Assembly (NCBI RefSeq): GCF_030150205.1
Contig: NZ_JASLGT010000005.1
Location: 144,595-208,594 of the forward strand
Origin: Niabella sp.
Lineage (GTDB): Bacteria; Bacteroidota; Bacteroidia; Chitinophagales; Chitinophagaceae
Length of the DNA: 64,000 bases
Reading direction: 5' to 3'
Part shown: positions 9,206-17,468 of the stretch, one piece after another
Numbering within the stretch: the stretch's first letter is position 1
Layout of the letters: each line of letters begins with the position of its first letter
The notes under the pieces: model-generated
What the model was told of the DNA's origin: nothing
Database searches by the model: none
The model's input: only the letters and a program-made list of their open reading frames with translations
Translations under genes and position numbers: made by a program

Positions 9206-9784
9206 CTAATTCCCCTGTTTACGCAGGTATTTGGTCAGGATCACGATAGTTTGTCCTTCAATCTTTCCTTCAATCTGTTCGGTATTATCTTCTACAAGGC
9301 GGATGTTTTTTACAACGGTACCCATTTTGGCATTCAGGGTAGATCCTTTTACGTCCAGGCTTTTAGTAAGCACTACGGTATCCCCGTTCTGCAATATATT
9401 CCCGTTGCTGTCTTTGTGCAGGTCAACAGTACCGTCGTCTTCATGATCCCCGGTAGCTTTTGCCCAGGCCAGCGTTTCATCATCAAGGTAAAGCATATCC
9501 AGGTTGTCTGCAGCCCAGCTTTCGTTGCGGAGGCGGTTCAGCATGCGCCAGGCAGTTACCTGTACGGCGGGCACTTCGCTCCACATGGATTCAGAAAGAC
9601 AATGCCAGTGTGCCGTATCCAGTGGTTCTTTCTTATCGATCTGTGCCACACATTTACTGCAGATAAAGATTGTTTGGTCTGCATTGTTTTGGGTTTCGGG
9701 TGCTACCTGATAGGCGTTTATTCCGGAGGTGCTCTTACAAAGTTCGCAGCTATTTCTGCTTCTTTCCGTTAGTTCATTTGCCAT
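9206..9784 (-). CDS. PhnA-domain protein with zinc ribbon
   Basis: A 192-aa cytosolic protein. The N-terminus has two CxxC pairs (C13/C16 and C42/C45), a likely zinc ribbon. The middle (~60-130) is a helical/acidic region and residues ~130-192 are the PhnA domain (LQNGDTVVLTKSLDVKGS, then GTVVKNIRL). Despite the PhnA name, family members are not generally linked to phosphonate breakdown, and the role is unknown. The chosen ATG at 9784 begins MANELTERSR directly before the zinc ribbon; 50 upstream in-frame codons have no family similarity. It converges with the DUF5689 gene. Confidence 0.9.
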   Translation of the reverse strand: MANELTERSRNSCELCKSTSGINAYQVAPETQNNADQTIFICSKCVAQIDKKEPLDTAHWHCLSESMWSEVPAVQVTAWRMLNRLRNESWAADNLDMLYLDDETLAWAKATGDHEDDGTVDLHKDSNGNILQNGDTVVLTKSLDVKGSTLNAKMGTVVKNIRLVEDNTEQIEGKIEGQTIVILTKYLRKQGN

Positions 9785-10425
9785 GCGCTGATTTTTGCCG
9801 GCAAATGTAGGGTTATTTATCAAATGACAGCAGGTAGGATGGCCCTGCCACCAGCCGGAACGTTTACCCGTAAGTGTATTTAATGCAGGAATCAAATTGG
9901 GGTATTCCGGATGCCAAGTATAACTGTTTGTCAATAGAACCTGAAAACAGGTTGCTAGTGACAGATGTCTACTGTTTTGAAAATCAGTCTTTCTTTGTTA
10001 TGAGGTTGTATCAAAAGTCTTTCCGATAGCGACGGAATTGTTCCGGCATCTGTTTATTACTCGCTTTGGATCCTGATCCGCCGCGACGGATAAGGATCCA
10101 AAGGCATGTATGTTGTTACTACATGGATTTTACCGCCCCCATAGTTTACTTTATGTGGCTATACACAATAAACGAGCTTTAAATCATTGCCCTTATAATG
10201 CCCGGCTCTACGGTTTATTATACAAACCGCTGGCCCTGCGTTTTAAGAATAAAAAGCGGTAAAACAGCAGAAACTGCCTACCTTTGCAGCCTTTACGTTA
10301 ATCCTGCCCTGTATTTGTTCATCTTCCCCCGTGCAACTATAGGTGTTGTTTAGCGTGGTATTGGTATCGTATCCTCATTTTTTGTTGCTGACGCTACCCG
10401 ATTTATTCATCTTAATTTTATTTAA
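9785..10425. other. 640-bp intergenic region with palindrome and helicase promoter
   Basis: No convincing ORF. It contains a nested palindrome at 10065-10102 (TTTGGATCC / GGATCCAAA outer arms, ATCCG / CGGAT inner arms) and the promoter of the DEAD-box gene near 10279. Bases 10293-10425 would be a ~130-nt transcribed leader. Confidence 0.6.
10279..10286 (+). promoter_or_regulatory. -7 promoter box of DEAD-box helicase gene
   Basis: TACCTTTG matches TAnnTTTG. The start codon is ~140 bp downstream, so the transcript would have a long leader, a trait also seen here for the RRM gene (box at 14289). No good -33 TTG was found at the ideal distance. Confidence 0.45.
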
Positions 10426-11712
10426 TTGTCGTTTCATACTTTACAACTGATTGACCCGATACTCAAGGCATTAAGCAATGAGGGGTACACCAATCCTACG
10501 CCGGTACAGGAAAAATCCATCCCGGTAATCTTACAAAAAAGAGACTTGTTGGCCTGCGCGCAAACGGGAACAGGTAAAACCGCTTCCTTTGCCCTGCCGA
10601 TATTACAATTGCTTTATAGTCAAAAACAAGCGCCTTCCCGTAGTCCAAAGGTGTTGGTGCTGGTGCCTACAAGAGAACTGGCATTGCAGGTGGCAGAGAG
10701 CTTTGCGGCCTACGGCAGGTACCTGCCGCTGAAACAGGTGGTGATCTTTGGAGGGGTATCCCAACATAACCAGGTAAGGGCATTGCAACAGCCGGTAGAT
10801 GTGTTAATTGCAACGCCCGGACGCTTGCTCGACCTGATCAACCAGGGGTATCCGCTCGTAAAAGAAATTGAATACCTGGTATTGGATGAGGCTGACCGCA
10901 TGCTGGACATGGGTTTTATTCATGATGTAAAAAGGATCCTGTCCCGGTTGCCGTTGCAACGTCAGACTATCTTTTTTTCGGCTACCATGCCACCGGAGGT
11001 ACAAAAGCTCTCCGATTCGTTGCTGAAGCAACCCATAAAAATAGAGATTACACCACCCGCCACCACGGTGGAAAAAATAGAGCAATCGGTATATCATACA
11101 GATAAATCGAATAAACCGGCCCTGCTCCTGCACGTACTCAAAGACTTTGCGGCAGAATCCACGCTGGTTTTTGCAAGAACAAAGTATGGGGCAGATAAGA
11201 TCGCCAAAGGCCTGAACAAGGCGGGCATCACTGCAGCGGCGATACATGGTAATAAGTCTCAAAACGCCCGGCAGGCGGCGCTTGGAAATTTTAAAACCGG
11301 CAAGATCCGTGTACTGGTTGCAACGGATATTGCAGCAAGGGGCATTGACGTAGATGGTATGGGCTGTGTGATTAATTATGAATTACCCAATGTGCCGGAA
11401 ACTTATGTGCACCGGATCGGCCGTACCGGCAGGGCAGGCGCCAGTGGCATTGCCATATCGTTTTGTGATGCAGAAGAACAACCGTATTTGAAAGATATTC
11501 AGAAACTGATCAATAAGACCATCCCCGTGGTAAAGGGCCATTCTTTTGAGGCCGCAGCGCCTCAACCGGTTATGCCTGCACCAGCGCCACAGGCTCCGGC
11601 CGAAAAGCGGCAGCAGAACTGGAAGTCGCGGAAAGGTCATCATTTCCACAACCAGCACAAAAAAGCAGATCAGAAAAGCCCGGCGATGCGGGGCAGCAAT
11701 ATAGCCGGATAA
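10426..11712 (+). CDS. DEAD-box RNA helicase (RhlE-like)
   Basis: A 428-aa ATP-dependent RNA helicase. In order it shows the Q motif (NPTPVQEKSIP), Walker A AQTGTGKT, PTRELALQ, DEAD, FSATMP, and the C-terminal helicase core with TDIAARGIDV and HRIGRTGRAG. The last ~60 residues are Pro/Ala then Lys/His-rich (KSRKGHHFHNQHKK), a probable RNA-binding tail. The start is an unusual TTG: an in-frame TAA directly precedes it and the encoded N-terminus SFHTLQLIDPILKAL aligns with RhlE proteins. A role in ribosome assembly or mRNA turnover is expected. The long leader suggests post-transcriptional, perhaps cold, regulation. Confidence 0.95.
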   Translation: MSFHTLQLIDPILKALSNEGYTNPTPVQEKSIPVILQKRDLLACAQTGTGKTASFALPILQLLYSQKQAPSRSPKVLVLVPTRELALQVAESFAAYGRYLPLKQVVIFGGVSQHNQVRALQQPVDVLIATPGRLLDLINQGYPLVKEIEYLVLDEADRMLDMGFIHDVKRILSRLPLQRQTIFFSATMPPEVQKLSDSLLKQPIKIEITPPATTVEKIEQSVYHTDKSNKPALLLHVLKDFAAESTLVFARTKYGADKIAKGLNKAGITAAAIHGNKSQNARQAALGNFKTGKIRVLVATDIAARGIDVDGMGCVINYELPNVPETYVHRIGRTGRAGASGIAISFCDAEEQPYLKDIQKLINKTIPVVKGHSFEAAAPQPVMPAPAPQAPAEKRQQNWKSRKGHHFHNQHKKADQKSPAMRGSNIAG

Positions 11713-12177
11713 GGCGAAAAGATTGTTGCTGTAGTTGCAGGTCATCCATTTTGCAGATATCAAAACATCAGGCATATGCCCGGTGGTACTATGGAAGCGG
11801 TTTGTTAGCCGGTCCTCAGTTTTGAATTGCAATAATAACCAGGGGTATTGCATACCGTCAATTGTATCGGTTTTGGCAGGCATATACCATCGTTTAAAAG
11901 ATTCTTTGATCTGCTAAAGGTTATACTTATTGGGATGGCCGTTGTTACAAGGAATGATGAGGCTCATCATCTTTATAATATCGCTGGTCTAAAGCTGTTT
12001 AATACCTGACCGGAACAGTCCGGACACCTGCTGTTACAGCAATATTTAACAGAAGCTGTTAAAAAAAAATGGTACATTCAGCGTCTGTTAATTACTCCAC
12101 TGATTGTTCTACTGTTTTTGTAAGGCAACCGTATAGTAACCCTGACGCGTACATCGGCTTACTCAAAACAACAACAA
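11713..12177. other. 465-bp intergenic region, nothing recognised
   Basis: Short ORFs here have no recognisable protein features. No tRNA, terminator with a clear T-tract or strong promoter box was found before the synthase gene. Confidence 0.5.
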
Positions 12178-13248
12178 ATGAAATTTTCTTCAGTCATTAC
12201 CGGATCGGGGGCGTATATCCCCGGTGAAATACGCAGGAATAGCGATTTTAAAGGGAACCTGTTCTATGAAGCATCCGGTGAGCCGATCGGTATTGATACC
12301 GGTGTGATCGTTGATAAATTTAAATCGATAACCGGCATCAGCGAACGGCGCTATGCGCCGGCGCATATCAACACCTCCGATATGGCTGCTGCGGCCGGCT
12401 GGCAGGCATTAACAGATAGTGGTATTGACCCGGAAACACTGGATCAGATCGTGGTTGCCCATAATTTTGGCGACGTCACCTATGGTTCCGTCCAATCGCA
12501 AAATGTGCCAACCCTTGCCAGTAATGTAAAACATATACTGGGTATTAACCGGCCGGAATGCATTGCCTATGATGTGCTGGTAGGCTGTCCCGGCTGGTTG
12601 CATGCCGTTATTCAATCGCATGCCTGGTTTACGGCAGGTATGGCAAAAAAAGTACTGCTGATTGGTGCAGAAACATTGTCGCGTGTTATAGATGTATCCG
12701 ACCGGGACAGTATGATCTTTTCGGATGGCGCGGGCGCTATTGTAATGGAATACAAACCCGAAACCGCCGGAAGCGCCGGCATATTAGGTTGTTGTGCTCA
12801 AACGCACAGTGTGGAAGAAGCAGATTATATCAACATGGGGAAAAGCTATAAACAGAAGGACGATGATACCCTGTTTATAAAAATGAAGGGGCGAAAGGTA
12901 TACGAGTACGCGTTAAAGCATGTGCCGCTTGCCATGAAAGCCTGTCTCGATAAAAGCGGTATCCACATCAGCCAGGTACATAAAATCCTTATTCATCAGG
13001 CAAATGAAAAAATGGATGAAGAAATTGTAAAAAGGCTTTACAATCTTTATGAAGAATCCCCTCCACCAGATGTAATGCCAATGAGCATTCAATGGTTGGG
13101 TAACAGTTCGGTGGCCACCATCCCTACACTGTACCACCTGATACGGAATGATAAAGTAGCCGGACATACTATTTCAGCAGGCGATATTATTCTTTTTGCT
13201 TCCGTGGGCGCCGGAATGAATATTAATGCGGTTTGCTACCGGGCCTGA
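12178..13248 (+). CDS. 3-oxoacyl-ACP synthase III-family protein (FabH-like)
   Basis: A 356-aa thiolase-fold condensing enzyme. Catalytic Cys is in YDVLVGCPGWL, catalytic His in ILIHQAN and catalytic Asn in LGNSSVATIP. FabH proteins start fatty-acid chains by joining acyl-CoA to malonyl-ACP, and this one is longer than housekeeping FabH (~320-330 aa) with an insertion around residues 25-45. It also stands alone, far from other fatty-acid genes, so a specialised starter-unit or secondary-lipid role is as likely as housekeeping. Confidence 0.9.
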   Translation: MKFSSVITGSGAYIPGEIRRNSDFKGNLFYEASGEPIGIDTGVIVDKFKSITGISERRYAPAHINTSDMAAAAGWQALTDSGIDPETLDQIVVAHNFGDVTYGSVQSQNVPTLASNVKHILGINRPECIAYDVLVGCPGWLHAVIQSHAWFTAGMAKKVLLIGAETLSRVIDVSDRDSMIFSDGAGAIVMEYKPETAGSAGILGCCAQTHSVEEADYINMGKSYKQKDDDTLFIKMKGRKVYEYALKHVPLAMKACLDKSGIHISQVHKILIHQANEKMDEEIVKRLYNLYEESPPPDVMPMSIQWLGNSSVATIPTLYHLIRNDKVAGHTISAGDIILFASVGAGMNINAVCYRA

Positions 13249-13526
13249 TGTGGGGCGATAAATAACCTGTAGCATGCGCCTGCTTTGTTTTCCGCAGATA
13301 ATGGATTGTGTTTTCGTAAACCGGCTTTTTGTTGAAGCTGGGGTTTAATAAGGAACCCCGGTATCAAAAATATCTTTATAAATTCATGCCTGGTCATGAG
13401 GACACTGTCCGTGGCACATGTCATGGTTTGCGTCTTCACGGGAGAACCGCCATTTTAATAAAATAGAAACGGTCACACACGGCATCGGGTAGTTGCCTGC
13501 AGATTTACAGGGGCATTGGAGTGCAT

Positions 13527-13977
13527 TTATTCTGAAATAAAAATATGCCATCTGAGCCAGTTGAAAACGGATCGTTCGCTTTTGGCCTCAGTTGGTACAT
13601 CGAAATGAATCCGTTGTTCTATGAGCTTGCCTTCGCGCAGGGTAAACTGCTCTGCAAGCGAGGCGTAAAAATTTATAAGAAACAGCACCTGGTCGCCGTT
13701 GTTTTTATCAAAACTTCTCCTGCTGGGCTGCCCCTTAAATATGTGTTCACCGCTGGCCCAGTTATAATGTTTATGTACAAGGTCTTGTTTTTGGAAATGC
13801 ATAGCGCCTCTTTTAAGGGTTATTGAATGAATACCTGTCTGCACGCCCGGCACCGGTTGCATTGAAGGGTTTGTAGCCATCGTAGATAAATACAATGCGC
13901 TTCCCTTTTTTATAAGAAATATTGCTGATACCGGGTATATCTGCACAAATGCTGAGCGCTTTCAGGTAGTTTAACAA
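13527..13977 (-). pseudogene. Degraded or split hypothetical gene (two adjacent frames)
   Basis: On the minus strand an ORF from a TTG at 13977 encodes about 54 residues that look protein-like (ISYKKGKRIVFIYDGYKPFN) and stops at 13813-13815. Eleven bases further on, an ATG at 13802 in another frame encodes 91 residues (MHFQKQDLVHKHYNWASGEHIF ... NWLRWHIFISE) to the stop at 13527. Either two short coupled ORFs or one gene split by a frameshift. I recognise no family. The neighbouring 13249-13526 and 13978-14280 contain nothing I can name. Confidence 0.3.
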
Positions 13978-14288
13978 CGATCACCAGCCGGTAGTGCCGG
14001 CTAAAACCTGACTGTTCATTTATGTTGGCCTGGCTTAAATGGAGAAAAAGAAAAACAGTATAAGAGGGTTTCCAGTTAAACCAGCATAATCTTCTATGTT
14101 CTATGAAGATACTCTTTTTATTTCATAATTTCAGGAATTATTTGCAGCAGCTTTTAAATGTGATGTACACCTGGTGCAGGTATGCTGATTGTATAAAATT
14201 ACCGCCCCTGATGATATGGTAGTGGGTTGTTAGTGAATGTGTTACGATAAGATGGGGTGTCAAAAAAGGCCATATGCGCTATTATCCG

Positions 14289-14296
14289 TATCTTTG
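14289..14296 (+). promoter_or_regulatory. -7 promoter box of RRM-protein gene
   Basis: TATCTTTG matches TAnnTTTG. The ATG is ~113 bp downstream, implying a ~105-nt leader with an A-rich stretch just before the start codon. Confidence 0.5.
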
Positions 14297-14409
14297 CACG
14301 GTTAGTTTGAGTCACTGCTCTATTATAAGCACTTGCTTTTCGGCTTTTCCGCTTTATATATTTTGCACCTTTTCTCGAATCATTCATCACCTTATTAAAA
14401 TTAAAAAAA

Positions 14410-14682
14410 ATGAACATTTTTGTGTCCAATCTTGGGTACAGTTTCAGCACTGAAGACCTTACTGAATTATTTGCTACCTATGGAGCTGTTGACTCCGCAC
14501 GTGTGATCACCGATAAATTCACCAAACAAAGCAGGGGCTTTGGTTTTGTTGAAATGTCTGACGAAGCAGCCGCTACAAAAGCCATTAAAGATTTAAATGG
14601 CACTATGCAGGACGGACGTTCTATTAAGGTAATGGAAGCACGCCCTAAAGAGGAAAAGAGCAGCTATTCTAACCGTTGGTAA
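14410..14682 (+). CDS. Single-RRM RNA-binding protein
   Basis: A 90-aa protein made almost entirely of one RNA-recognition motif. RNP2 is IFVSNLGY at residues 3-10 and RNP1 is RGFGFVEM at ~42-49, with the aromatic residues that stack on RNA bases. The tail is short and charged (KEEKSSYSNRW). Such proteins are abundant in Bacteroidota, which generally lack ProQ and often Hfq, and are proposed post-transcriptional regulators. Two further small genes, including a cold-shock protein, follow in the same direction. Confidence 0.95.
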   Translation: MNIFVSNLGYSFSTEDLTELFATYGAVDSARVITDKFTKQSRGFGFVEMSDEAAATKAIKDLNGTMQDGRSIKVMEARPKEEKSSYSNRW

Positions 14683-14729
14683 AACCGGAGTGCCGGCTCT
14701 ATAGTTAAAAACGCTAAAAAGAAAAATTT

Positions 14730-14987
14730 ATGGATGTAAACGCAATAGAAAAATTTTTGACTTCGGCTACTAAAAATACCGGGGCAGTAAACATTCACTT
14801 TAAAGACCGTTCTACCGTAACCGGCATTTTTATCAGCTCGCGCGATTATGAAGAGCTAAAAGCAAAAAATTTCTGGCGGGTTGTAAGTTCAAAAAACCTG
14901 CAGCAATGGGAGCGCACACGGGATGTAAATTTGTCCCGTCTGTTTAGCGGATCCGGGTTTACCCGTCTTAGCGCTGCAACAAAGTAA
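14730..14987 (+). CDS. Small conserved-looking protein, possible Sm-like fold
   Basis: An 85-aa cytosolic protein 47 bp after the RRM gene. I do not recognise a named family. The central part (NIHFKDRSTVTGIFISSRDYEEL, then FWRVV) has alternating hydrophobic strands with a turn that resembles an Sm/Hfq-type beta-barrel; this is inference only. It lies between RRM and cold-shock genes on the same strand, which suggests a role in RNA metabolism. The start ATG follows an A-rich stretch. Confidence 0.7.
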   Translation: MDVNAIEKFLTSATKNTGAVNIHFKDRSTVTGIFISSRDYEELKAKNFWRVVSSKNLQQWERTRDVNLSRLFSGSGFTRLSAATK

Positions 14988-15033
14988 GCCCGTATAACAA
15001 TATCAAAATAATTTATTCATTTAAAACAATCGA

Positions 15034-15468
15034 ATGGGAGAAACCTGGAACAAAAGAGAAAGAGAACAAAAAAAGCGCAATGCTAAAAAGCAAAAAGAAG
15101 AAAGGAAGCAGGAGCGTAAAGAAAACTCCGGCAAAGCCAAAGGGCTGGATGATATGCTGGCCTATGTGGATGAATATGGAAACCTTTCTGCAACGCCACC
15201 AGAGCGAAACGCTATAAAAAGCGACTACATACCTCCGGTTGTAGCCAATAGCCGGGAGCTGAACGCCATTGATGATACCCGGAAAGGGGTGATCACTTTT
15301 TACGACAGCAATAAAGGGTATGGATTTATCAAAGACAGTACTACCGGGGAAAGTATTTTCGTACACGTCAACTCCGCATCTGTACAACTGAAAGAACAAT
15401 TGAAAGTTGCCTTCGAGGTGCAGAAAGGCCCCAAGGGCATGGTTGCTGTAAATGTAACGGCAGCATAG
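15034..15468 (+). CDS. Cold-shock-domain protein with basic N-terminal tail
   Basis: A 144-aa protein. Residues 1-40 are a highly charged Lys/Arg/Glu/Gln region (KREREQKKRNAKKQKEER). Residues ~82-144 form a cold-shock domain with RNP1 KGYGFIKD and RNP2 IFVHVN. The domain binds single-stranded RNA/DNA and can act as an RNA chaperone. The basic tail probably adds nonspecific RNA binding. Third in a same-strand run of small RNA-associated genes. Confidence 0.93.
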   Translation: MGETWNKREREQKKRNAKKQKEERKQERKENSGKAKGLDDMLAYVDEYGNLSATPPERNAIKSDYIPPVVANSRELNAIDDTRKGVITFYDSNKGYGFIKDSTTGESIFVHVNSASVQLKEQLKVAFEVQKGPKGMVAVNVTAA

Positions 15469-15630
15469 GAACTAATTCCGGCATTACAGCTACGATATGT
15501 TCCGTTTGACCGTTTGAATATGCAGTTTCTTCTGGTTAAAATACTTCTAAACCGGAGATACGGACATTTTCGTCTGGTGATGGCAATGTCAATTCAATAA
15601 CAGAGATAAACCTGAGCCCAATGTGCGGAA

Positions 15631-16590
15631 TTATTTCGTCAGCTGGGTTAAGGTTTTTATTTTTTGATTTAACTGGTGTTCTACCACAAGATCGTAGTCA
15701 GATTTTGTGTCGTTGGTTTTGCTGACTACCACAAACAACTCCAGGAACATCAAAAAGCAAAAGAGAATTAAATAGAAAATTCGAGCTACCGGCCGTTCTT
15801 TTAATATCTCAATGATTGCACTGAGCTCTTCCAGGAAACCTTGCTTGGATTTTAATTCCCGCCTTAAAGAGCCTTCTGCCTTCATTTTTCTTTGGGTGTA
15901 ATCCTCTTTTTGTTTTCTGAGCACAGCAAGATTTTGCTCGTTAACTTCAGTTTCTTTTATTTTAGGATTTGGTATGGGCGTAGTTGATACTGAAATTTGA
16001 GATCTGGTGGAAGTACTTCCATCACTGTTTTTGGTCGGTATATTCGTAACCGTTCTTGAAACTATTGGAATTGTTGGTCGACTTGAGATTTCTTCGTACA
16101 GCGCCAGGTTTTTCTTATCCAGGGAATCGATTTCTGCTTGAAACTCCTGTAGCTTTTTGTCAATAATTGTTAAACGGCCAGGCAGTTGTTCGTTTACCTG
16201 CCGGTCTACGATCTGAATCATTTTCTTTTCAATATCATCTTTGAAAATAATCTGGTCGAGTATCGAGGAGCCAAGAATGGCCATAATAAAAGCGATGGCT
16301 ACACGAAACCAGCTAAGCCATTTACTCTTACCTACCGTAAGGATGATCTGACGCTCTATCTGAACAATGATCAGTACAAAAATTAAAGCCGTAAGAATAC
16401 GACCCCATGAAGGTGCGTTTATATAACGCTCTGCGAAAGAATATCCGATCAACGACCAAAGAATGATCAGAATTAAAATAGCAGATGCATATTTTTTCAA
16501 CTGTTTCCTGCTGGCTTCGGTGCAGGTGCCCAGTATCTGATAGTTCCATCCTGTTAACAAGCAGCCGGTCTTTGTCCACCAATCTTTCAT
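15631..16590 (-). CDS. DUF4407 membrane protein
   Basis: A 319-aa protein with four predicted membrane helices (~36-53, 64-79, 93-111, 270-289). Between helices 3 and 4 lies a ~155-residue charged, coiled-coil-prone region (120-170 and 215-262) split by a Ser/Thr/Pro-rich linker. This layout matches DUF4407 proteins, whose function is unknown. Its ATG overlaps the stop of the upstream gene by 4 bp (ATGA), so translation is probably coupled. It is the last gene of a four-gene operon that starts with two nuclease-like proteins, so it could be a membrane-acting component of a defence module (inference). Confidence 0.85.
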   Translation of the reverse strand: MKDWWTKTGCLLTGWNYQILGTCTEASRKQLKKYASAILILIILWSLIGYSFAERYINAPSWGRILTALIFVLIIVQIERQIILTVGKSKWLSWFRVAIAFIMAILGSSILDQIIFKDDIEKKMIQIVDRQVNEQLPGRLTIIDKKLQEFQAEIDSLDKKNLALYEEISSRPTIPIVSRTVTNIPTKNSDGSTSTRSQISVSTTPIPNPKIKETEVNEQNLAVLRKQKEDYTQRKMKAEGSLRRELKSKQGFLEELSAIIEILKERPVARIFYLILFCFLMFLELFVVVSKTNDTKSDYDLVVEHQLNQKIKTLTQLTK

Positions 16591-17162
16591 AATGTGTTGT
16601 CGATTTTTAAATTGTGCAAGGAAAGTGATGCCAGTCCCCGGGTAAACCCTACTTCGTAGGATTTAAAGATCCCTGTCATATACAGTGCTTCTTTGTCGAG
16701 ATCTTCTTTCATTTTTTTCAGCTCTTCTACATGTTTTTCATAAGTGTTTTGTTTCGATTTGAGTAGTTCCACAATGTCTGTTAAGCCGGCCTGCCCCCGG
16801 GAGTGAATATGAAAGGAAATTTCCCTTAACATATCTTCATACTTCAGAAAAACCTGTTTGAATTTTATTTCCAGGTTACTACGAACGATATCCAGGTTTG
16901 CCCTTTTATAGGATTGATCGGGGTTGGTTAAGGCGTCGTTATAGGCCTTGTTTTCATAATCTTCTTTCAAAAAACCATAAACAATGTCTATGGGCAATTT
17001 TGATCCAAACTCTACAGAATAGGTTGTTGTGTTTTCTGACGTTGGATTGGAATGGTCGATAAAATCTTCCTCTCTGATTTCCGGAAGGGTAGTACTGTTT
17101 GATGTTTCCGATATTTCTGCCTGAGCCGGCGCGCGCCTTTTGAATAAGTTAAAAAGTCCCAT
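16587..17162 (-). CDS. Hypothetical coiled-coil protein of nuclease operon
   Basis: A 191-aa soluble protein, not recognised. The N-terminus (MGLFNLFKRR) is short, amphipathic and basic and could touch the membrane. An acidic linker covers ~18-45, and residues ~60-165 are mostly helical with heptad-like patterning (LLKSKQNTYEKHVEELKKMKEDL). It starts 33 bp after the HNH gene and overlaps the DUF4407 start by 4 bp, which points to a functional link with that membrane protein. Confidence 0.75.
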   Translation of the reverse strand: MGLFNLFKRRAPAQAEISETSNSTTLPEIREEDFIDHSNPTSENTTTYSVEFGSKLPIDIVYGFLKEDYENKAYNDALTNPDQSYKRANLDIVRSNLEIKFKQVFLKYEDMLREISFHIHSRGQAGLTDIVELLKSKQNTYEKHVEELKKMKEDLDKEALYMTGIFKSYEVGFTRGLASLSLHNLKIDNTL

Positions 17163-17195
17163 TGTTCAGTTTGTTTTTAGTTGAGTATGCTGCTT

Positions 17196-17468
17196 TTAAA
17201 TGTATTTTATCGGAACCTCATATCGATAGTGACCACGGCTATGACAGCTTTCGCATAAAGTGGTTAACAAGCCATCGCTGTAGTCCCAGGGATCTACATG
17301 TTTCTGCAGGCGTTTAACAAAGTGATATTGCTTATGATGTACATGCAGTTTTCCCTCTGCCTTACCACAGATAACACATCGGTTATTATCCCGGTCTAAA
17401 ATCCGTTTCCGCTTTTCGATCCATCGGGGATCAAAAAGTTTTTCGCCATAATGAACTTTATCTTTCAT
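17196..17468 (-). CDS. HNH endonuclease, small
   Basis: A 90-aa HNH protein. Two zinc-binding CxxC pairs (C31/C34 and C72/C75) bracket the active-site HH at 44-45 and the segment DGLLTTLCESCHSRGH. It is the minimal size for a free-standing HNH nuclease. The ATG at 17468 overlaps the end of the upstream PDDEXK gene by 11 bp, which indicates coupled translation; in-frame codons upstream of it merely read through the neighbour in another frame. DNA cleavage is expected from the motif, and the target is unknown. Confidence 0.88.
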   Translation of the reverse strand: MKDKVHYGEKLFDPRWIEKRKRILDRDNNRCVICGKAEGKLHVHHKQYHFVKRLQKHVDPWDYSDGLLTTLCESCHSRGHYRYEVPIKYI

